Positions 1 to 10,332 of a stretch of DNA of 64,000 bases are shown one piece after another (positions within the stretch are counted from its first letter, which is position 1; each line of letters begins with the position of its first letter). Both the position numbers and the translations under genes were made by a program. The notes beneath the pieces were generated by a model that saw only the letters and a list, made by a program, of their open reading frames with translations, was not told where the DNA came from and did not search any database. This DNA is from Marinomonas lutimaris (GTDB lineage: Bacteria > Pseudomonadota > Gammaproteobacteria > Pseudomonadales > Marinomonadaceae): assembly GCF_019426345.1 (NCBI RefSeq), contig NZ_JAHLLW010000001.1, forward strand, positions 1 to 64,000, written 5' to 3'.

Positions 1-80
1 AGCCGGTTAATAAAGTGTCCAACTTTATGGGGTCACTTCACTTAGAGGGCTATTTAATTATTGCCTGTTAGGTATAACAA

Positions 81-947
81 TCAGTCAAACTGACCATCAC
101 CCATAGCAAGACGAATTTTCTTCATCGCATTCTTTTCAAGCTGGCGAATACGCTCAGCAGAGACACCGTATTCATCAGCCAAATCATGTAAGGTAGATTT
201 AGCATCAGACAACCAACGCTGTACTAGAATATTTCGGCTACGCTCATCAAGATCAGCCATCGCCACTTCTAGACGCTGGTTGGAATCTTCTTCCCAATTA
301 CCATTTTCAAGCAAGGTGGCAGGATCTGAACGATGATCTTCTAAATACTGTGATGGCGCTTGGAAAGCACTGTCGTCATCATCGTCGGCTGAAGCATCAA
401 ACGCCATATCAGAAGAACTTAAGCGCCCTTCCATTTGACGAACCACCTCTGGCGTCACACCCAAATCACTAGCAACAGATTCAACTTCTGAGTTGCTGAA
501 CCAAGACAGAGTCTTTTTCGCACTGCGCAAATTAAAGAACATTTTGCGTTGTGCTTTTGTCGTCGCCACTTTAACAATGCGCCAGTTTTTCAGAATAAAT
601 TCATGAATCTCTGCTTTAATCCAATGCACAGCAAAGGACACAAGGCGAACACCAACTTCTGGGTTAAAACGTTTAACCGCTTTCATCAAGCCAACGTTGC
701 CTTCTTGGATAAGGTCGCCTTGAGCTAAACCGTATCCAGAGTAACTTTTCGCAATATGCACAACGAATCTCAAGTGCGACATAACCAAAGTACGCGCTGC
801 CTCAAGATCTTCTTGATAATAAAGACGTTCCGCCAACGCTTTTTCTTCGTCTGCGGTTAAAATCGGAATTCTGCTGACGGCTTGTATATAAGACTCGAGG
901 TTCTGACCAGGAATCATCATATCCGTAGGCTGAAGAGCTTTACCCAT
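81..947 (-). CDS. rpoH: RNA polymerase heat-shock sigma factor RpoH (sigma-32)
   Basis: This 288-residue protein directs RNA polymerase to heat-shock promoters. It has the sigma-70 family core: region 2 around residues 50-125 (with [17 protein letters not shown]) and a C-terminal region 4 helix-turn-helix ending in [14 protein letters not shown]. The RpoH box typical of sigma-32 (QRKMFFNLR) is present. An earlier GTG at 959 is possible, but the ATG at 947 has an AGGTGG ribosome site eight bases upstream and gives the usual family N-terminus and length (E. coli 284). It lies downstream of ftsYEX on the same strand, an order seen in pseudomonads, separated from ftsX by about 130 bp that probably hold its own promoter. 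Confidence 0.97.
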   Translation of the reverse strand: MGKALQPTDMMIPGQNLESYIQAVSRIPILTADEEKALAERLYYQEDLEAARTLVMSHLRFVVHIAKSYSGYGLAQGDLIQEGNVGLMKAVKRFNPEVGVRLVSFAVHWIKAEIHEFILKNWRIVKVATTKAQRKMFFNLRSAKKTLSWFSNSEVESVASDLGVTPEVVRQMEGRLSSSDMAFDASADDDDDSAFQAPSQYLEDHRSDPATLLENGNWEEDSNQRLEVAMADLDERSRNILVQRWLSDAKSTLHDLADEYGVSAERIRQLEKNAMKKIRLAMGDGQFD

Positions 948-1077
948 CTCTATTTCCACCTTTCTAATTGTTCATACTGTGTATGACAAAATACTAACAA
1001 GTAAATTCTGCTTGTGTGTGACATAAATGTGAATAAACCATGGCTATTATCTTAGTAGTGATATTAGCCTTTCATTG

Positions 1078-2085
1078 TCACTGCAGTTCAATAGTTGTGA
1101 TATGTCGGTTAACGGCAATCCATGCGCCAAACACACCAACAAATGCACTAATAGTTAAACATAAAACAATTTCATCCGCATTAAAAGTCTGCAGTTGAAA
1201 ACCGCTTTGATAGAGATCAATCAACCGTTCTGCTGGAGCACTTACCCACCAGCTAAGCACGAGAATACAAAGGCTGGCGAAAAAACCACCCAGTACACCG
1301 AACCAAAACCCCATGTACAAAAATGGGCGGCGGATATAAGCATCGGTTGCGCCAACCAATTTCATCACCAACACTTCATCACGGCGACTTTCGACCGCCA
1401 TGCGAATGGTATTACCGACAATCAGTAGTACAGCGACAACCAACAAAACCGACAAAGCATAGACAAATCGCTGCCCAAAACTCAGTATATTCGCAAGACG
1501 CTGTAACCATTGTGCATCAAGTTCTGCATAATCCACTTCTTTTTGCGCCGCTAGCTGGTCTCGCAAGGCCTGCAAACTTGATAATGTTGTGATATCGACC
1601 GCTTGTTTAGGAATAACACGTAAAACAATCGGCAATGGGTTCTCTGGTAGAGAAGACATAATCTGCTCATAACCACTCGAACGTTCAAAATATCGAAGCC
1701 CTTCTTCCTTAGAAATGTATTCCACCGACGCCACATCCGCTTGCGCAGAAAGACGGTGTGAAAGGGCAAGAGCTTGCGTGTCTTCTAGATTAGGAAAAAG
1801 ATACAAGGTAATAACAGATTGCTGCTCCCATTGATCCGTCACAGATTGCACGTTTTTCAGCAAAACATACAAGCCACCCGGTAAAGACAAAGCAATAGCA
1901 ATCACCATTATGGTCATAACGCTCGCCAACGGATAATTTACAAGGCGCATAAAGCTTTCGGTTAGCGTCGTTTGATGCTGACGAAAATATTTACTCGGAC
2001 TAAAAGACGTTCGCGTCGGCCAATTATGCTTGGTTGCTTTAATTGATTCTCTTGTCGCACCGCGTTGATTTGGCTTCTGAACCAT
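1078..2085 (-). CDS. ftsX: Cell division protein FtsX (ABC-type permease subunit)
   Basis: FtsX is the membrane half of FtsEX, which couples ATP use in the cytoplasm to activation of periplasmic peptidoglycan amidases at the septum. The protein is about 335 residues. It has a polar N-terminal cytoplasmic extension of roughly 45 residues, a first membrane segment near residues 52-75, a periplasmic domain of about 130 residues, and three more membrane segments in the C-terminal FtsX domain (two near 205-275, the last near 305-325). The ATG at 2085 shares one base with the ftsE stop (TGATG), so translation is coupled. A TTG one codon earlier is less likely. Confidence 0.95.
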   Translation of the reverse strand: MVQKPNQRGATRESIKATKHNWPTRTSFSPSKYFRQHQTTLTESFMRLVNYPLASVMTIMVIAIALSLPGGLYVLLKNVQSVTDQWEQQSVITLYLFPNLEDTQALALSHRLSAQADVASVEYISKEEGLRYFERSSGYEQIMSSLPENPLPIVLRVIPKQAVDITTLSSLQALRDQLAAQKEVDYAELDAQWLQRLANILSFGQRFVYALSVLLVVAVLLIVGNTIRMAVESRRDEVLVMKLVGATDAYIRRPFLYMGFWFGVLGGFFASLCILVLSWWVSAPAERLIDLYQSGFQLQTFNADEIVLCLTISAFVGVFGAWIAVNRHITTIELQ

Positions 2086-2756
2086 CAACCAAACCCTCCG
2101 TCATTGACCATTCGACCCTGATTTAAGGTCAAAACACGATGACGCATACGAGCTACCAGCGCTAAATCATGACTGGCTACTAAGACTGTCACACCAACGC
2201 GATTGAATTCTTGAAATAGGTTCATGATTTCTGCTGACAATTTGGGATCCAAATTACCCGTTGGCTCATCAGCCAACAAGAGTTGAGGCTTGTTCACGAC
2301 AGCTCGCGCAATACCAACACGTTGTTGTTCGCCGCCCGATAATGCCATTGGATTGTATTTTTCTTTATCCAATAAACCGACCTTATCTAATGCTGCACGC
2401 ACTCGCTTGGCAATTTGCTGAGAATCTGCTCCGCTTACCAGTAACGGCAAGGCAACATTATGGAAAACACTTCGATCTAATAGCAACTGATGATTTTGAA
2501 ATACCACACCCACGCGACGCCGATGATGAGGAATCGCTCGGCGACTCAAAGTCCGTAAATCGACACCATCAACCAAAATTTGGCCTGAGGTTTGGCGCTC
2601 GATCATCATCATGAGTTTCATCAAGGTACTTTTACCCGCACCAGAATGCCCAGTAAGAAAAGCCATTTCACCTTGCTGCAAATGAAAGCTCACCTGCGAC
2701 AATGCTTCTTGTCCACTCTCGTACTTTTTACCCACTCGTTGAAATTCGATTTCCAC
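2085..2756 (-). CDS. ftsE: Cell division ATP-binding protein FtsE
   Basis: This is the ATPase partner of FtsX at the divisome. All ABC motifs are intact: Walker A GHSGAGKST near residue 36, signature LSGGEQQRVGIARA, Walker B LLLADEPTGNLD and the switch histidine in ASHDLAL. The length of 223 residues is standard. The start is a GTG at 2756 giving the usual MEIEFQRVGKKY beginning; no better ATG lies nearby. It sits about 80 bp after ftsY and overlaps ftsX by one base, forming the ftsY-ftsE-ftsX operon. Confidence 0.97.
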   Translation of the reverse strand: MEIEFQRVGKKYESGQEALSQVSFHLQQGEMAFLTGHSGAGKSTLMKLMMMIERQTSGQILVDGVDLRTLSRRAIPHHRRRVGVVFQNHQLLLDRSVFHNVALPLLVSGADSQQIAKRVRAALDKVGLLDKEKYNPMALSGGEQQRVGIARAVVNKPQLLLADEPTGNLDPKLSAEIMNLFQEFNRVGVTVLVASHDLALVARMRHRVLTLNQGRMVNDGGFG

Positions 2757-2804
2757 GCTAATCCAGCATCCTTAAATTAGAAAGAAGAAAGGTCTAATCA
2801 CCAC

Positions 2805-2849
2805 TTATTCGCTATCAAACTATTTATTATCAAACTATTCACTATCAAA
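2805..2849 (-). repeat. Three 15-bp tandem repeats spanning the ftsY stop codon
   Basis: Three direct copies of a 15-bp unit lie at 2805-2819, 2820-2834 and 2835-2849. Read on the minus strand each unit encodes a four-residue tail plus an in-frame stop: FDSE-TAG, then FDNK-TAG, then FDSE-TAA. The first translated unit is the real C-terminus of FtsY; the other two lie just after its stop. The copies differ at a few positions, so the duplication is not brand new. Confidence 0.9.
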
Positions 2850-4070
2850 TAAGGCGTCGACAAACTCTTTAGCAACAAATGGACGTAAGTCATCCGCTTG
2901 CTCACCTACACCAATATAACGTATAGGAATGCCGAACTGTTTGGCGATGGCGAAAATAATACCGCCTTTTGCGGTTCCATCCAGCTTAGTTAGTGTGATA
3001 CCGCTCACACCAACCGCTTCGGAAAACAGCTTAGCCTGACTGATAGCATTTTGACCAGTACCAGCATCCAAAACCAACATAACTTCATGTGGCGCGTTTT
3101 CATCTAGTTTTTTCATCACACGAACGACTTTAGACAGTTCGTTCATCAAATTCGCTTTGTTTTGTAGACGACCAGCGGTATCTGCAATAACGATATCGAT
3201 GCCTTTAGCTTTGGCGGACTCAATCGCATCATAGATAACCGACGCTGAATCTGCACCAGTATGCTGCGCTACAACAGGAACATTATTGCGTTCGCCCCAG
3301 ACTTGAAGCTGCTCAACCGCCGCAGCCCGGAAAGTATCACCTGCCGCCAACATAACACTTTTGCCTTCTGCCTGATATTTTTTGGCTAACTTACCAATGG
3401 TTGTCGTCTTACCAACACCATTTACGCCTACCATTAGAATCACAAAAGGACCGTCTTTACTGACAGGCTCAAGTACTTGCTGAGACTGGCTAAGAATACC
3501 TTCCATGTCGGCTTTTAAATGATTTAACAATGTAGCCGAATCTTTTAGTTCTTTGCGATTTAGCTTGTCGGTTAGCGCACTAATCAAGGTTTGTGTAGCA
3601 TCGATACCAACATCCGCCATCAGCAACTGAGTCTCTAGCTCTTCCAGCAGATTATCATCCACTTTTTTATGACCACCGATAACAGAAGACAGACCATTAC
3701 CTAGACCACTACGTGTGCGAGACAAACCAGATTTAAAACGCTGAGACCAGGATAACGTAGGCTGCACAGGCTCACTTGGTGCTTCTTCAACCGTTTTCGT
3801 TGTCGTTATGACGGCTGACTTATTAGCATCCGTGGTTTGATCGTCAGAAGTCAAAGTTTCCACTTCATCAGATTCATCCTGAACTGAATCTGGCGTATCT
3901 ATATCCTTTTTCTTGGCAGCGGCAATATCTGCATTCATTTTGTTCACAAAACGACGGCGAACAACAAAAGCAATAATGGCTAAAAGTGTTCCAATCGCAA
4001 TAGGAACATAACGCGCATATTCACCAAGATACGGTGTAAAAAAAGCAATAATTTGATTAACAACTTCCAT
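2835..4070 (-). CDS. ftsY: Signal recognition particle receptor FtsY
   Basis: FtsY is the GTPase that docks SRP-ribosome complexes at the inner membrane. This 411-residue protein has a predicted membrane segment near residues 20-38 followed by basic RRRF, an acidic low-complexity linker (about 40-105), and a C-terminal NG domain with G1 GVNGVGKTT, G3 DTAGR and G4 TKLDGTAKGG. A true N-terminal membrane segment is a variant seen in several gammaproteobacteria, unlike E. coli FtsY. It is the first gene of the ftsYEX operon. The coding end carries a tandem duplication described separately. Confidence 0.97.
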   Translation of the reverse strand: MEVVNQIIAFFTPYLGEYARYVPIAIGTLLAIIAFVVRRRFVNKMNADIAAAKKKDIDTPDSVQDESDEVETLTSDDQTTDANKSAVITTTKTVEEAPSEPVQPTLSWSQRFKSGLSRTRSGLGNGLSSVIGGHKKVDDNLLEELETQLLMADVGIDATQTLISALTDKLNRKELKDSATLLNHLKADMEGILSQSQQVLEPVSKDGPFVILMVGVNGVGKTTTIGKLAKKYQAEGKSVMLAAGDTFRAAAVEQLQVWGERNNVPVVAQHTGADSASVIYDAIESAKAKGIDIVIADTAGRLQNKANLMNELSKVVRVMKKLDENAPHEVMLVLDAGTGQNAISQAKLFSEAVGVSGITLTKLDGTAKGGIIFAIAKQFGIPIRYIGVGEQADDLRPFVAKEFVDALFDSE

Positions 4071-4242
4071 TAAATCAGTCTCTTTATTTTGACTGATGCG
4101 ATAAACATCAGTGAAATGCTATGATTAGACACAGCGCCACATACATGGACACTTAAAAACGATTATTTTAACATCATTCTGGCTCGCAAACAGGCTTAGT
4201 TTTAACCAAAATACTCTTAACACGCACCACTCAAGGCTCATT

Positions 4243-5559
4243 ATGTCCGATGATAGCAAACCTCTATTTAGCCGACCCGTTCTGGCTGCGGTCATGTTGT
4301 TCTGTACTCTGGCTATTTGGTTATTAAATCTAACCGCTCCGAGCAGTAAATTACCCACACCACAAATTGAAACTTGGACGACTAAATCCGGTATTCCGGT
4401 TATCTGGTTAAAGCAAGCACAATGGCAAGGCAGTAACAAACTCGAAGTTCGTTTTTCATTTCGTTCGACTACCGACAACCTAGCATTGACCCAAGCGACC
4501 CTTGCCATGTTAATGAGTGATTCTCTACCACTTAGCACAGCATCGATAAACCAAAGATTAGCGCCCTTGGCAGCCAGCGCGAGTAGCTATTATGATCATG
4601 AAAATCAAACTATTGGTTTAACTCTGAGTAATGAACCTAGATATTTAGTGCCGACTCTTTCTTTGGCAGCCAACTGGCTCAAGCAACCAGATTTCAAACG
4701 CCGTACTTTTGATGTGTGGCAAACACAACAACAAGCTAACCCACCGGTTCAACATGAACTCGAGAATGTTTTGTTTTTTGATAAAACTCACGAACAAAAT
4801 GACTCAACAGTACCTGTAGTATCATTAGACCAAATCGCAGACTACTACCAGAGCTTAAAAGCATCCACCGCTGCGATTTTTGTTGTGGGTGATATGTCGC
4901 CAGAAGCGAAACAAACAGTCCAAGATGCGATTAACACCATCAGCCAAGATTATCGACTATCAAACACTTCAGCCGAGGCCATTTATTACGAGTCAGTCAG
5001 TTCAACGATTCAACAAAATGAAGGTGAGCTTTGGCAAACCCGCAGCGCCATTGCATTAATGCAAGTGTCTTCAATCAAAGAATGGATCAGTTTGCAAATT
5101 TGGGGCGCAGACTTGGTTTCTACGCTCAACCAGCAACAACATATTGATTTTGTTCAACTAGCCTTAACGCTTTCGCCACAACGTCCTTGGGCATGGTGGA
5201 ATATCCAATACGCCGATAACATCACAGAAACAGCGAACGACCCCAGCGATAATGACAGTCGCTTCATGAATGCTAAAAGCCTTGTATTTGTAGAACAAGT
5301 TCCCTCAGCAAACGACAAAAAAACCTTTGACACATTGCTGGATAATTTCAAACAACAACTCGAACAGCAAACACTATCACCAACATGGTGGAGCTATATT
5401 GCCACACAAGTCACTCATCAAGATGGCCCGCTCACCGTGAAACAATTCGCCGAAGGCTACAAAGAAGCCGTCGACAGCTTCACCATAGAAGATTATCAAG
5501 CGGCTCTACAGCACCTATTAAAGCCATCGTCCTATCAAGAGATTCAGGTTTACCAATGA
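4243..5559 (+). CDS. M16-family-like membrane-anchored protein lacking the zinc-binding motif
   Basis: The 438-residue product has one N-terminal membrane anchor (about 13-33) and then a periplasmic region whose length and secondary-structure rhythm resemble half of an M16 (insulinase/processing peptidase) protein. In pseudomonads one or two M16 genes occupy the same place between ftsY and rsmD, which is the main support. The HxxEH zinc site of active M16 enzymes is not present in the expected early position, so catalysis is unlikely; non-catalytic M16 subunits are known to act as partners of active ones, but no active partner is next to it. Its stop overlaps the rsmD start (ATGA). The family assignment is moderate. 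Confidence 0.65.
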   Translation: MSDDSKPLFSRPVLAAVMLFCTLAIWLLNLTAPSSKLPTPQIETWTTKSGIPVIWLKQAQWQGSNKLEVRFSFRSTTDNLALTQATLAMLMSDSLPLSTASINQRLAPLAASASSYYDHENQTIGLTLSNEPRYLVPTLSLAANWLKQPDFKRRTFDVWQTQQQANPPVQHELENVLFFDKTHEQNDSTVPVVSLDQIADYYQSLKASTAAIFVVGDMSPEAKQTVQDAINTISQDYRLSNTSAEAIYYESVSSTIQQNEGELWQTRSAIALMQVSSIKEWISLQIWGADLVSTLNQQQHIDFVQLALTLSPQRPWAWWNIQYADNITETANDPSDNDSRFMNAKSLVFVEQVPSANDKKTFDTLLDNFKQQLEQQTLSPTWWSYIATQVTHQDGPLTVKQFAEGYKEAVDSFTIEDYQAALQHLLKPSSYQEIQVYQ

Positions 5560-6158
5560 AGAAGAAAGTTCTAAGTAACGTTTCGAATAAAAGCAAAGCA
5601 AAGGCATCAAGACTTCGTATCATCGCCGGTGAATGGCGCTCACGCCAATTGCCGATTCCAGATATTGAAGGCTTACGTCCTACTCCAGACAGAGTAAGAG
5701 AAACCTTATTCAACTGGATCAATGCTTACCTTCCAGGCGCGGTATGTGGCGACCTGTTTTGTGGCTCTGGTGCGCTAGGATTGGAAGCGCTATCACGTGG
5801 GGCAAAACACATGACCTTTGTCGATAACTCTCGCGTAGTGTCACAACAGATGCAAACAAACTTAGCGACATTAGACGCGACAGATAAAGCTAATGTGATC
5901 GCACAAAACGCGGCAGTCTTTCTTGATACGGTAACGCCACATGCTATGGATATTGTGTTTTTAGATCCACCATTCCGCAAAGGCTGGTTGGCACAAATTA
6001 TTCCTTTACTTGAAACCGGTTGGCTCGCGGACCGTGCGCTTGTTTATATCGAAATGGAAAAAGAAGCCGACCTACCCGCACTACCAAGTCATTGGTCTTT
6101 ATTGAAAGAAAAAGTTGCTGGTCAATTGGTCTATCGGCTATTTGAAATTTCTAAATAA
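5556..6158 (+). CDS. rsmD: 16S rRNA (guanine-966-N2)-methyltransferase RsmD
   Basis: RsmD methylates G966 of 16S rRNA during 30S assembly. The 200-residue protein shows RIIAGEWRSRQLP at the N-terminus, the RPTPDRVRETLFNWI segment typical of the family, the SAM-binding region DLFCGSGALGLEALSRGA and the catalytic DPPF in VFLDPPFRKGW. The ATG at 5556 overlaps the upstream stop by four bases; longer in-frame extension upstream lies inside the neighbour and has no family similarity. Confidence 0.95.
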   Translation: MKKKVLSNVSNKSKAKASRLRIIAGEWRSRQLPIPDIEGLRPTPDRVRETLFNWINAYLPGAVCGDLFCGSGALGLEALSRGAKHMTFVDNSRVVSQQMQTNLATLDATDKANVIAQNAAVFLDTVTPHAMDIVFLDPPFRKGWLAQIIPLLETGWLADRALVYIEMEKEADLPALPSHWSLLKEKVAGQLVYRLFEISK

Positions 6159-6168
6159 CAAAATCACC

Positions 6169-6193
6169 AAGCCCTATCCAAAAATAGGGCTTT
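6169..6193 (+). terminator. Rho-independent terminator after rsmD
   Basis: Stem AAGCCCTAT/ATAGGGCTT with a six-base loop followed by a short T tract, ten bases after the rsmD stop. Confidence 0.75.
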
Positions 6194-6334
6194 CTGATTC
6201 ACCGATACACGCACCGCACCAAAAATACGCAAAACTACCTTTTCCCTCCTATACTGCTTTCATCAAAACAAGCTATATCAGCCATCGTGATTTGAGCACG
6301 ATACTTGCATAGCCTAGTAAAATATGTGCTCTGA

Positions 6335-8263
6335 ATGAGCACTTCACAAAAACTTCGCCACGCGATGAAGGTGCCTATGCTGTCAAACCTATCCTTTAAG
6401 ACAAAACTACTCATACTTCTTATCACCGCGATTATGGGATTAATTATCGTCACCTTTGTTGCAATGGAAGGGCTTTCTTCTCAACAAAGCGCTAATAATG
6501 AACTGAGAAACCTTTCAAAAATTCAGGCATCTAATGATCAACTCAGCATTCACATGCTAGAAATTGCAGATAGTCTGCGATCTATTTCTGTAGAAAACTA
6601 TCAAGACTATGTTGCTAGCGCAAAAGAGCAAATTGCACAGAATGCCAACATCATCGCTACGAATATCGAAAAAGCTCAGAGCCAAAATTTAAAGCAAACC
6701 CTCGAAGAAAACCTAGTAGAACTCAATGACTATAGCCAAGCACTTATGGCTCTTATTGAAAAACGCTACATTATTGGCTTTGACTCGTCTTCAGGCTTAC
6801 GAGGCAGCATAGATAAAATGGGCTCAGAGATAAGCGAAGACATTCAAAAGCTTAGCTTATTAAAACGCGAGTTTACCAATGTTCGTAAGGCTGAAGCAGG
6901 CTATCTATCAGATCCAACCGAAAGCAATCTAGAAGAATTCACCACAAGCTTCGACCGCTTTGATAATCGAATTCAAAACTTTGGTTTTCAAGATACTCAC
7001 GGCGTTAAGGCCAACGCTTATCGTGATGCCATCTTCCAATACGGTAAGGAATACGCGTCACTTAGTGATACTGAGAACACGTTTACCACACAAAAAAATC
7101 GCTTCACAGAAAGCCAGCTAAAAGCCAATCAATTAATTGAAGACAAGGTTCAGCAAGCAGAAACCAGCGCAGAAGAAAGCTCGGCTCAAGCCAATGCCAC
7201 CCTATTGGCCGTCAGTATCGCGATCATTCTCGTCGCAGCCCTTCTTATGCTTGCTATTGGCCGCAGCGTCAACAGCACCTTACAAAATATCATTACAGAC
7301 CTTAATAAGGTCAAAAAAGGCGACATGTCATCGAAAGCGTCTGTTAATACCAAACGCAACGACGAATTCGATCAATTAAGCCAATCACTCAATGAAATGA
7401 CAGGCGGTTTGGGTGATGTATTAAAAGACGTTGTCTCCACTACAGATAATGTCAGTACTATGTCCACCGATTTGAACAACACCATCAGTAGCATTGCCAG
7501 TAGCAACCACTTGGTTAATCAGCGCACACATTCATTAGCGTCCGCCACTGACGATATTTCGAGCCGTTTAACCGAATTGTCTAGCACCACCAATACGCTT
7601 CAAGCGCATTCCAATGAAACCTACCAATCAGCTAAGTCTGGTGCTGACACAATCAAGATGGTGTTAAGCAGCATCACCGACACAGTGAATATTGTAAACA
7701 TGACTAGCCAGCAACTCGATGAACTTGGTCGTTTATCCAAAAATATCGACAGCGTCATTGCAATGATCAACGACCTTGCAAGCCAAACCAACTTGCTTGC
7801 GCTAAACGCCGCGATAGAAGCGGCTCGCGCCGGCGAAGCGGGTCGAGGATTCTCTGTGGTCGCAGACGAAGTACGAGCATTAGCAGAGAAAACCGTCGAC
7901 GCAACATCAAAAATTACGGACATCGTCAATACCATTCAACAGTCGACCCAAACCGCGATAAGCACGATGGAAAGCGGACAAGATAACTTAAGAATCATCG
8001 GTGAAAATGGCAGTAAGGCCGAAGAAGCCATGCGTGACATCGAAAACAACGCCATGACAGGATCGAAATCCACAGACTCAATGGCAAGCGCCATTCAAGA
8101 TGTTGCTAGCACCGCCATCCAAATGAGCACCGAGATGGAAGAAATTGCTCAACAGTTAAATCAAGATACACGCTCTATCGATATTTTAGCGGATAAAACC
8201 AAGCAAATTCAGCGTATTTCTGAACAACTTGCTGTTAAAACTCAGGTATTCACTCTCGTTTAA
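6335..8263 (+). CDS. Methyl-accepting chemotaxis protein
   Basis: A transmembrane chemoreceptor of 642 residues that controls CheA kinase activity in response to a periplasmic ligand. Membrane segments lie near residues 25-45 and 288-310 and enclose a helical sensor domain of about 240 residues. A HAMP domain follows (about 310-362), then the signalling domain with the conserved hairpin tip ([20 protein letters not shown] and [14 protein letters not shown]). There is no C-terminal CheR-docking pentapeptide. The ligand cannot be told. It is a single-gene unit with no che genes nearby. An internal ATG at 6365 or 6377 could also serve as start. Confidence 0.93.
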   Translation: MSTSQKLRHAMKVPMLSNLSFKTKLLILLITAIMGLIIVTFVAMEGLSSQQSANNELRNLSKIQASNDQLSIHMLEIADSLRSISVENYQDYVASAKEQIAQNANIIATNIEKAQSQNLKQTLEENLVELNDYSQALMALIEKRYIIGFDSSSGLRGSIDKMGSEISEDIQKLSLLKREFTNVRKAEAGYLSDPTESNLEEFTTSFDRFDNRIQNFGFQDTHGVKANAYRDAIFQYGKEYASLSDTENTFTTQKNRFTESQLKANQLIEDKVQQAETSAEESSAQANATLLAVSIAIILVAALLMLAIGRSVNSTLQNIITDLNKVKKGDMSSKASVNTKRNDEFDQLSQSLNEMTGGLGDVLKDVVSTTDNVSTMSTDLNNTISSIASSNHLVNQRTHSLASATDDISSRLTELSSTTNTLQAHSNETYQSAKSGADTIKMVLSSITDTVNIVNMTSQQLDELGRLSKNIDSVIAMINDLASQTNLLALNAAIEAARAGEAGRGFSVVADEVRALAEKTVDATSKITDIVNTIQQSTQTAISTMESGQDNLRIIGENGSKAEEAMRDIENNAMTGSKSTDSMASAIQDVASTAIQMSTEMEEIAQQLNQDTRSIDILADKTKQIQRISEQLAVKTQVFTLV

Positions 8264-8292
8264 CGCCTTATTACTCCATAGATATCAGTAAT

Positions 8293-8337
8293 AAGTAAAA
8301 CGCTTCTGTCATTAACAGAGACAGAAGCGTTTTACTT
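8293..8337 (+). terminator. Strong hairpin terminator after the chemoreceptor gene
   Basis: Perfect 17-bp arms (8293-8309 and 8321-8337) with an 11-base loop; the A/T-rich outer arm provides U-rich ends on both strands. It separates the chemoreceptor gene from metX. Confidence 0.85.
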
Positions 8338-8504
8338 TCAGCCTTCTAATGCCATACACAGATTGATGGCGACATCCGCCTCTTGATGACACTGTACACA
8401 AACGCTAGACTGTGTAGCATCTTTCATCGATGAGCCTTCCCACGTTTCTTCACGGGAATTCGAGCACTTTCTTTAGGACTTTACTTTAGGATAACAACAA
8501 ACCT

Positions 8505-9662
8505 ATGCCGGACGTCATTCCAGCCGACTCTGTTGGTATTGTTACGCCACAGATTGCGCAATTCGACACACCGTTGGCGCTTTCCTGCGGACAAACCTTG
8601 TCATCGTACCAACTGATTTACGAGACTTATGGAACCCTGAATCAAAGCGCTTCCAACGCTATCTTAATTTGTCACGCACTGAGCGGAGATCATCACGCTG
8701 CAGGCTATCATGCCATGTCGGATACCAAACCAGGTTGGTGGGATACGGCAATAGGACCTGGCAAAGCCATCGATACAGATAAGTTTTTTGTTATTGCACT
8801 CAATAATTTAGGTGGTTGCTGTGGTTCAACAGGGCCAACCAGCATTAATCCAGAAACTGGACAACGATGGGAAGCCAGTTTTCCTATTGTCACAGTAGAA
8901 GATTGGGTTGAAAGCCAAGCACGTTTAGCCGATTTATTAGGTATCCAAACCTTTGCCGCTATCGTCGGAGGTAGCCTTGGCGGCATGCAAGTACTGGAAT
9001 GGAGCATTCGCTTCCCCACTCGCTTGAAATCAGCGGTAATTGTCGCGTCAGCTCCGAAGCTATCGACACAGAATATCGCCTTCAACGAAGTCGCCCGTCA
9101 GTCTATTCGTCGTGATCCAGACTTTTTTGATGGCAACTACATAGACAACGATTCGGTGCCAACTAATGGCCTTGGGTTGGCGCGCATGCTAGGTCACATT
9201 ACCTATCTTTCAGACGATGCCATGGGTGCTAAGTTTGGCCGTCAGATGCGCCATGACAGCTATCAATACAATTACGGCATTGAGTTCGAAGTGGAAAGCT
9301 ACCTGCGTTATCAAGGCGAAGCATTCACAAAACGCTTTGACGCCAACACCTACATGTTGATGACCAAAGCGCTGGACTACTTTGATCCCGCCTCACAAAC
9401 CAATGGCGACTTATCCGCGGTTCTAAGCCGCGCACAATGTGAGTTTTTATTGGTTTCCTTTACCACCGACTGGCGTTTCTCCCCAGAGCGCAGTGAAGAA
9501 ATCGTCAACGCGCTAGTCAAAGCTGGCAAGCAGGTTTCTTACGCCAAGATCGAAGCGGCAGAAGGTCATGACGCCTTTTTGTTCCCAATACCGCGCTACA
9601 TGGCCGTGTTAAACACCTTTTTATCCCGTGTTGCCAATAGCCTTACAACGGAGGTCAAATAA
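8505..9662 (+). CDS. metX: Homoserine O-acyltransferase MetX
   Basis: This enzyme acylates homoserine in the first committed step of methionine synthesis. It is an alpha/beta hydrolase of 385 residues with nucleophile Ser in GGSLGGMQ, Asp in TTDWRFSP and His in EGHDAFL. MetX enzymes in gammaproteobacteria paired with MetW often use succinyl-CoA rather than acetyl-CoA; which acyl donor is used here is not settled from sequence alone. The stop overlaps the start of metW by one base, and GGAGG lies in its last codons, so the two are translationally coupled. Confidence 0.94.
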   Translation: MPDVIPADSVGIVTPQIAQFDTPLALSCGQTLSSYQLIYETYGTLNQSASNAILICHALSGDHHAAGYHAMSDTKPGWWDTAIGPGKAIDTDKFFVIALNNLGGCCGSTGPTSINPETGQRWEASFPIVTVEDWVESQARLADLLGIQTFAAIVGGSLGGMQVLEWSIRFPTRLKSAVIVASAPKLSTQNIAFNEVARQSIRRDPDFFDGNYIDNDSVPTNGLGLARMLGHITYLSDDAMGAKFGRQMRHDSYQYNYGIEFEVESYLRYQGEAFTKRFDANTYMLMTKALDYFDPASQTNGDLSAVLSRAQCEFLLVSFTTDWRFSPERSEEIVNALVKAGKQVSYAKIEAAEGHDAFLFPIPRYMAVLNTFLSRVANSLTTEVK

Positions 9663-10252
9663 TGCGCTCGGATTTAGAAATGATCGATGAATGGGTTCAG
9701 CCCAATATTCGAGTGCTCGATTTGGCCTGTGGTCCCGGTGAGTTGCTTCACCATCTCATTCAAAACAAACAGGTGAAAGGCTATGGTTTGGAAATCGGCC
9801 CTGACGATTTAAATACCTGTATCGAAAAAGGCATTCCAGTTTTAGAGCAAAACATCGACGAAGGTTTGCAAAACTTCGATGACCAAAGTTTTGACTTAGT
9901 CTTGATGACCCATGCTTTGCAACAATTTCGTCGCCCAGATTTGTTGATCGATGAAATGCTGCGCATCGGCAAAGAATGCATTATCACTTTCCCGAACTTC
10001 GGACATTGGCGAAGCCGTTTGCATTTGGCGTTAAAAGGCAGAATGCCAGTATCGGATTTCTTGCCGTATAATTGGTACGACACACCAAACATTCACTTTT
10101 TCACCTTTCAAGATTTTGAGCGTTTATGTCGTGAAAAAGACATTAAAATCTTACGTTGGGCTGCCGTAGACGGCCAACTAAAAGACCATTGGTGGATTCG
10201 CTCCATGCCTAACTTATTCAGTGAAACGGCTATCTTCCATATCAGTCGTTAA
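9662..10252 (+). CDS. metW: Methionine biosynthesis protein MetW
   Basis: A 196-residue class I SAM-dependent methyltransferase-fold protein with motif I LDLACGPGELL near residue 20. MetW is the constant partner of MetX in many proteobacteria and is needed for full homoserine acyltransferase activity in characterised cases; a methyl-transfer reaction has not been established for it. The one-base overlap with metX and lack of any intervening promoter support a two-gene operon. Confidence 0.93.
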   Translation: MRSDLEMIDEWVQPNIRVLDLACGPGELLHHLIQNKQVKGYGLEIGPDDLNTCIEKGIPVLEQNIDEGLQNFDDQSFDLVLMTHALQQFRRPDLLIDEMLRIGKECIITFPNFGHWRSRLHLALKGRMPVSDFLPYNWYDTPNIHFFTFQDFERLCREKDIKILRWAAVDGQLKDHWWIRSMPNLFSETAIFHISR

Positions 10253-10282
10253 CTCACCAACAGCAAATTAAATAGAACGATC

Positions 10283-10314
10283 AACAAGGCGGCGAATCAG
10301 CCGCCTTTGTTTTA
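10283..10314 (+). terminator. Terminator after metW
   Basis: GC-rich stem AACAAGGCGGC/GCCGCCTTTGTT with a six-base loop and a trailing TTTT. Confidence 0.8.
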
Positions 10315-10332
10315 GAAAATGAAGGAAAACCG

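Noticed and set aside
6263..6288. Sigma-28-like promoter (TCAA-N14-GCCATCGT) upstream of the chemoreceptor gene
   Set aside because: Spacing is one base short and the -10 part matches poorly; no other flagellar context is present.
8338..8504. Possible SAM or SAH riboswitch before metX
   Set aside because: No recognisable aptamer core; only short inverted repeats such as those around 8390-8415 were found.
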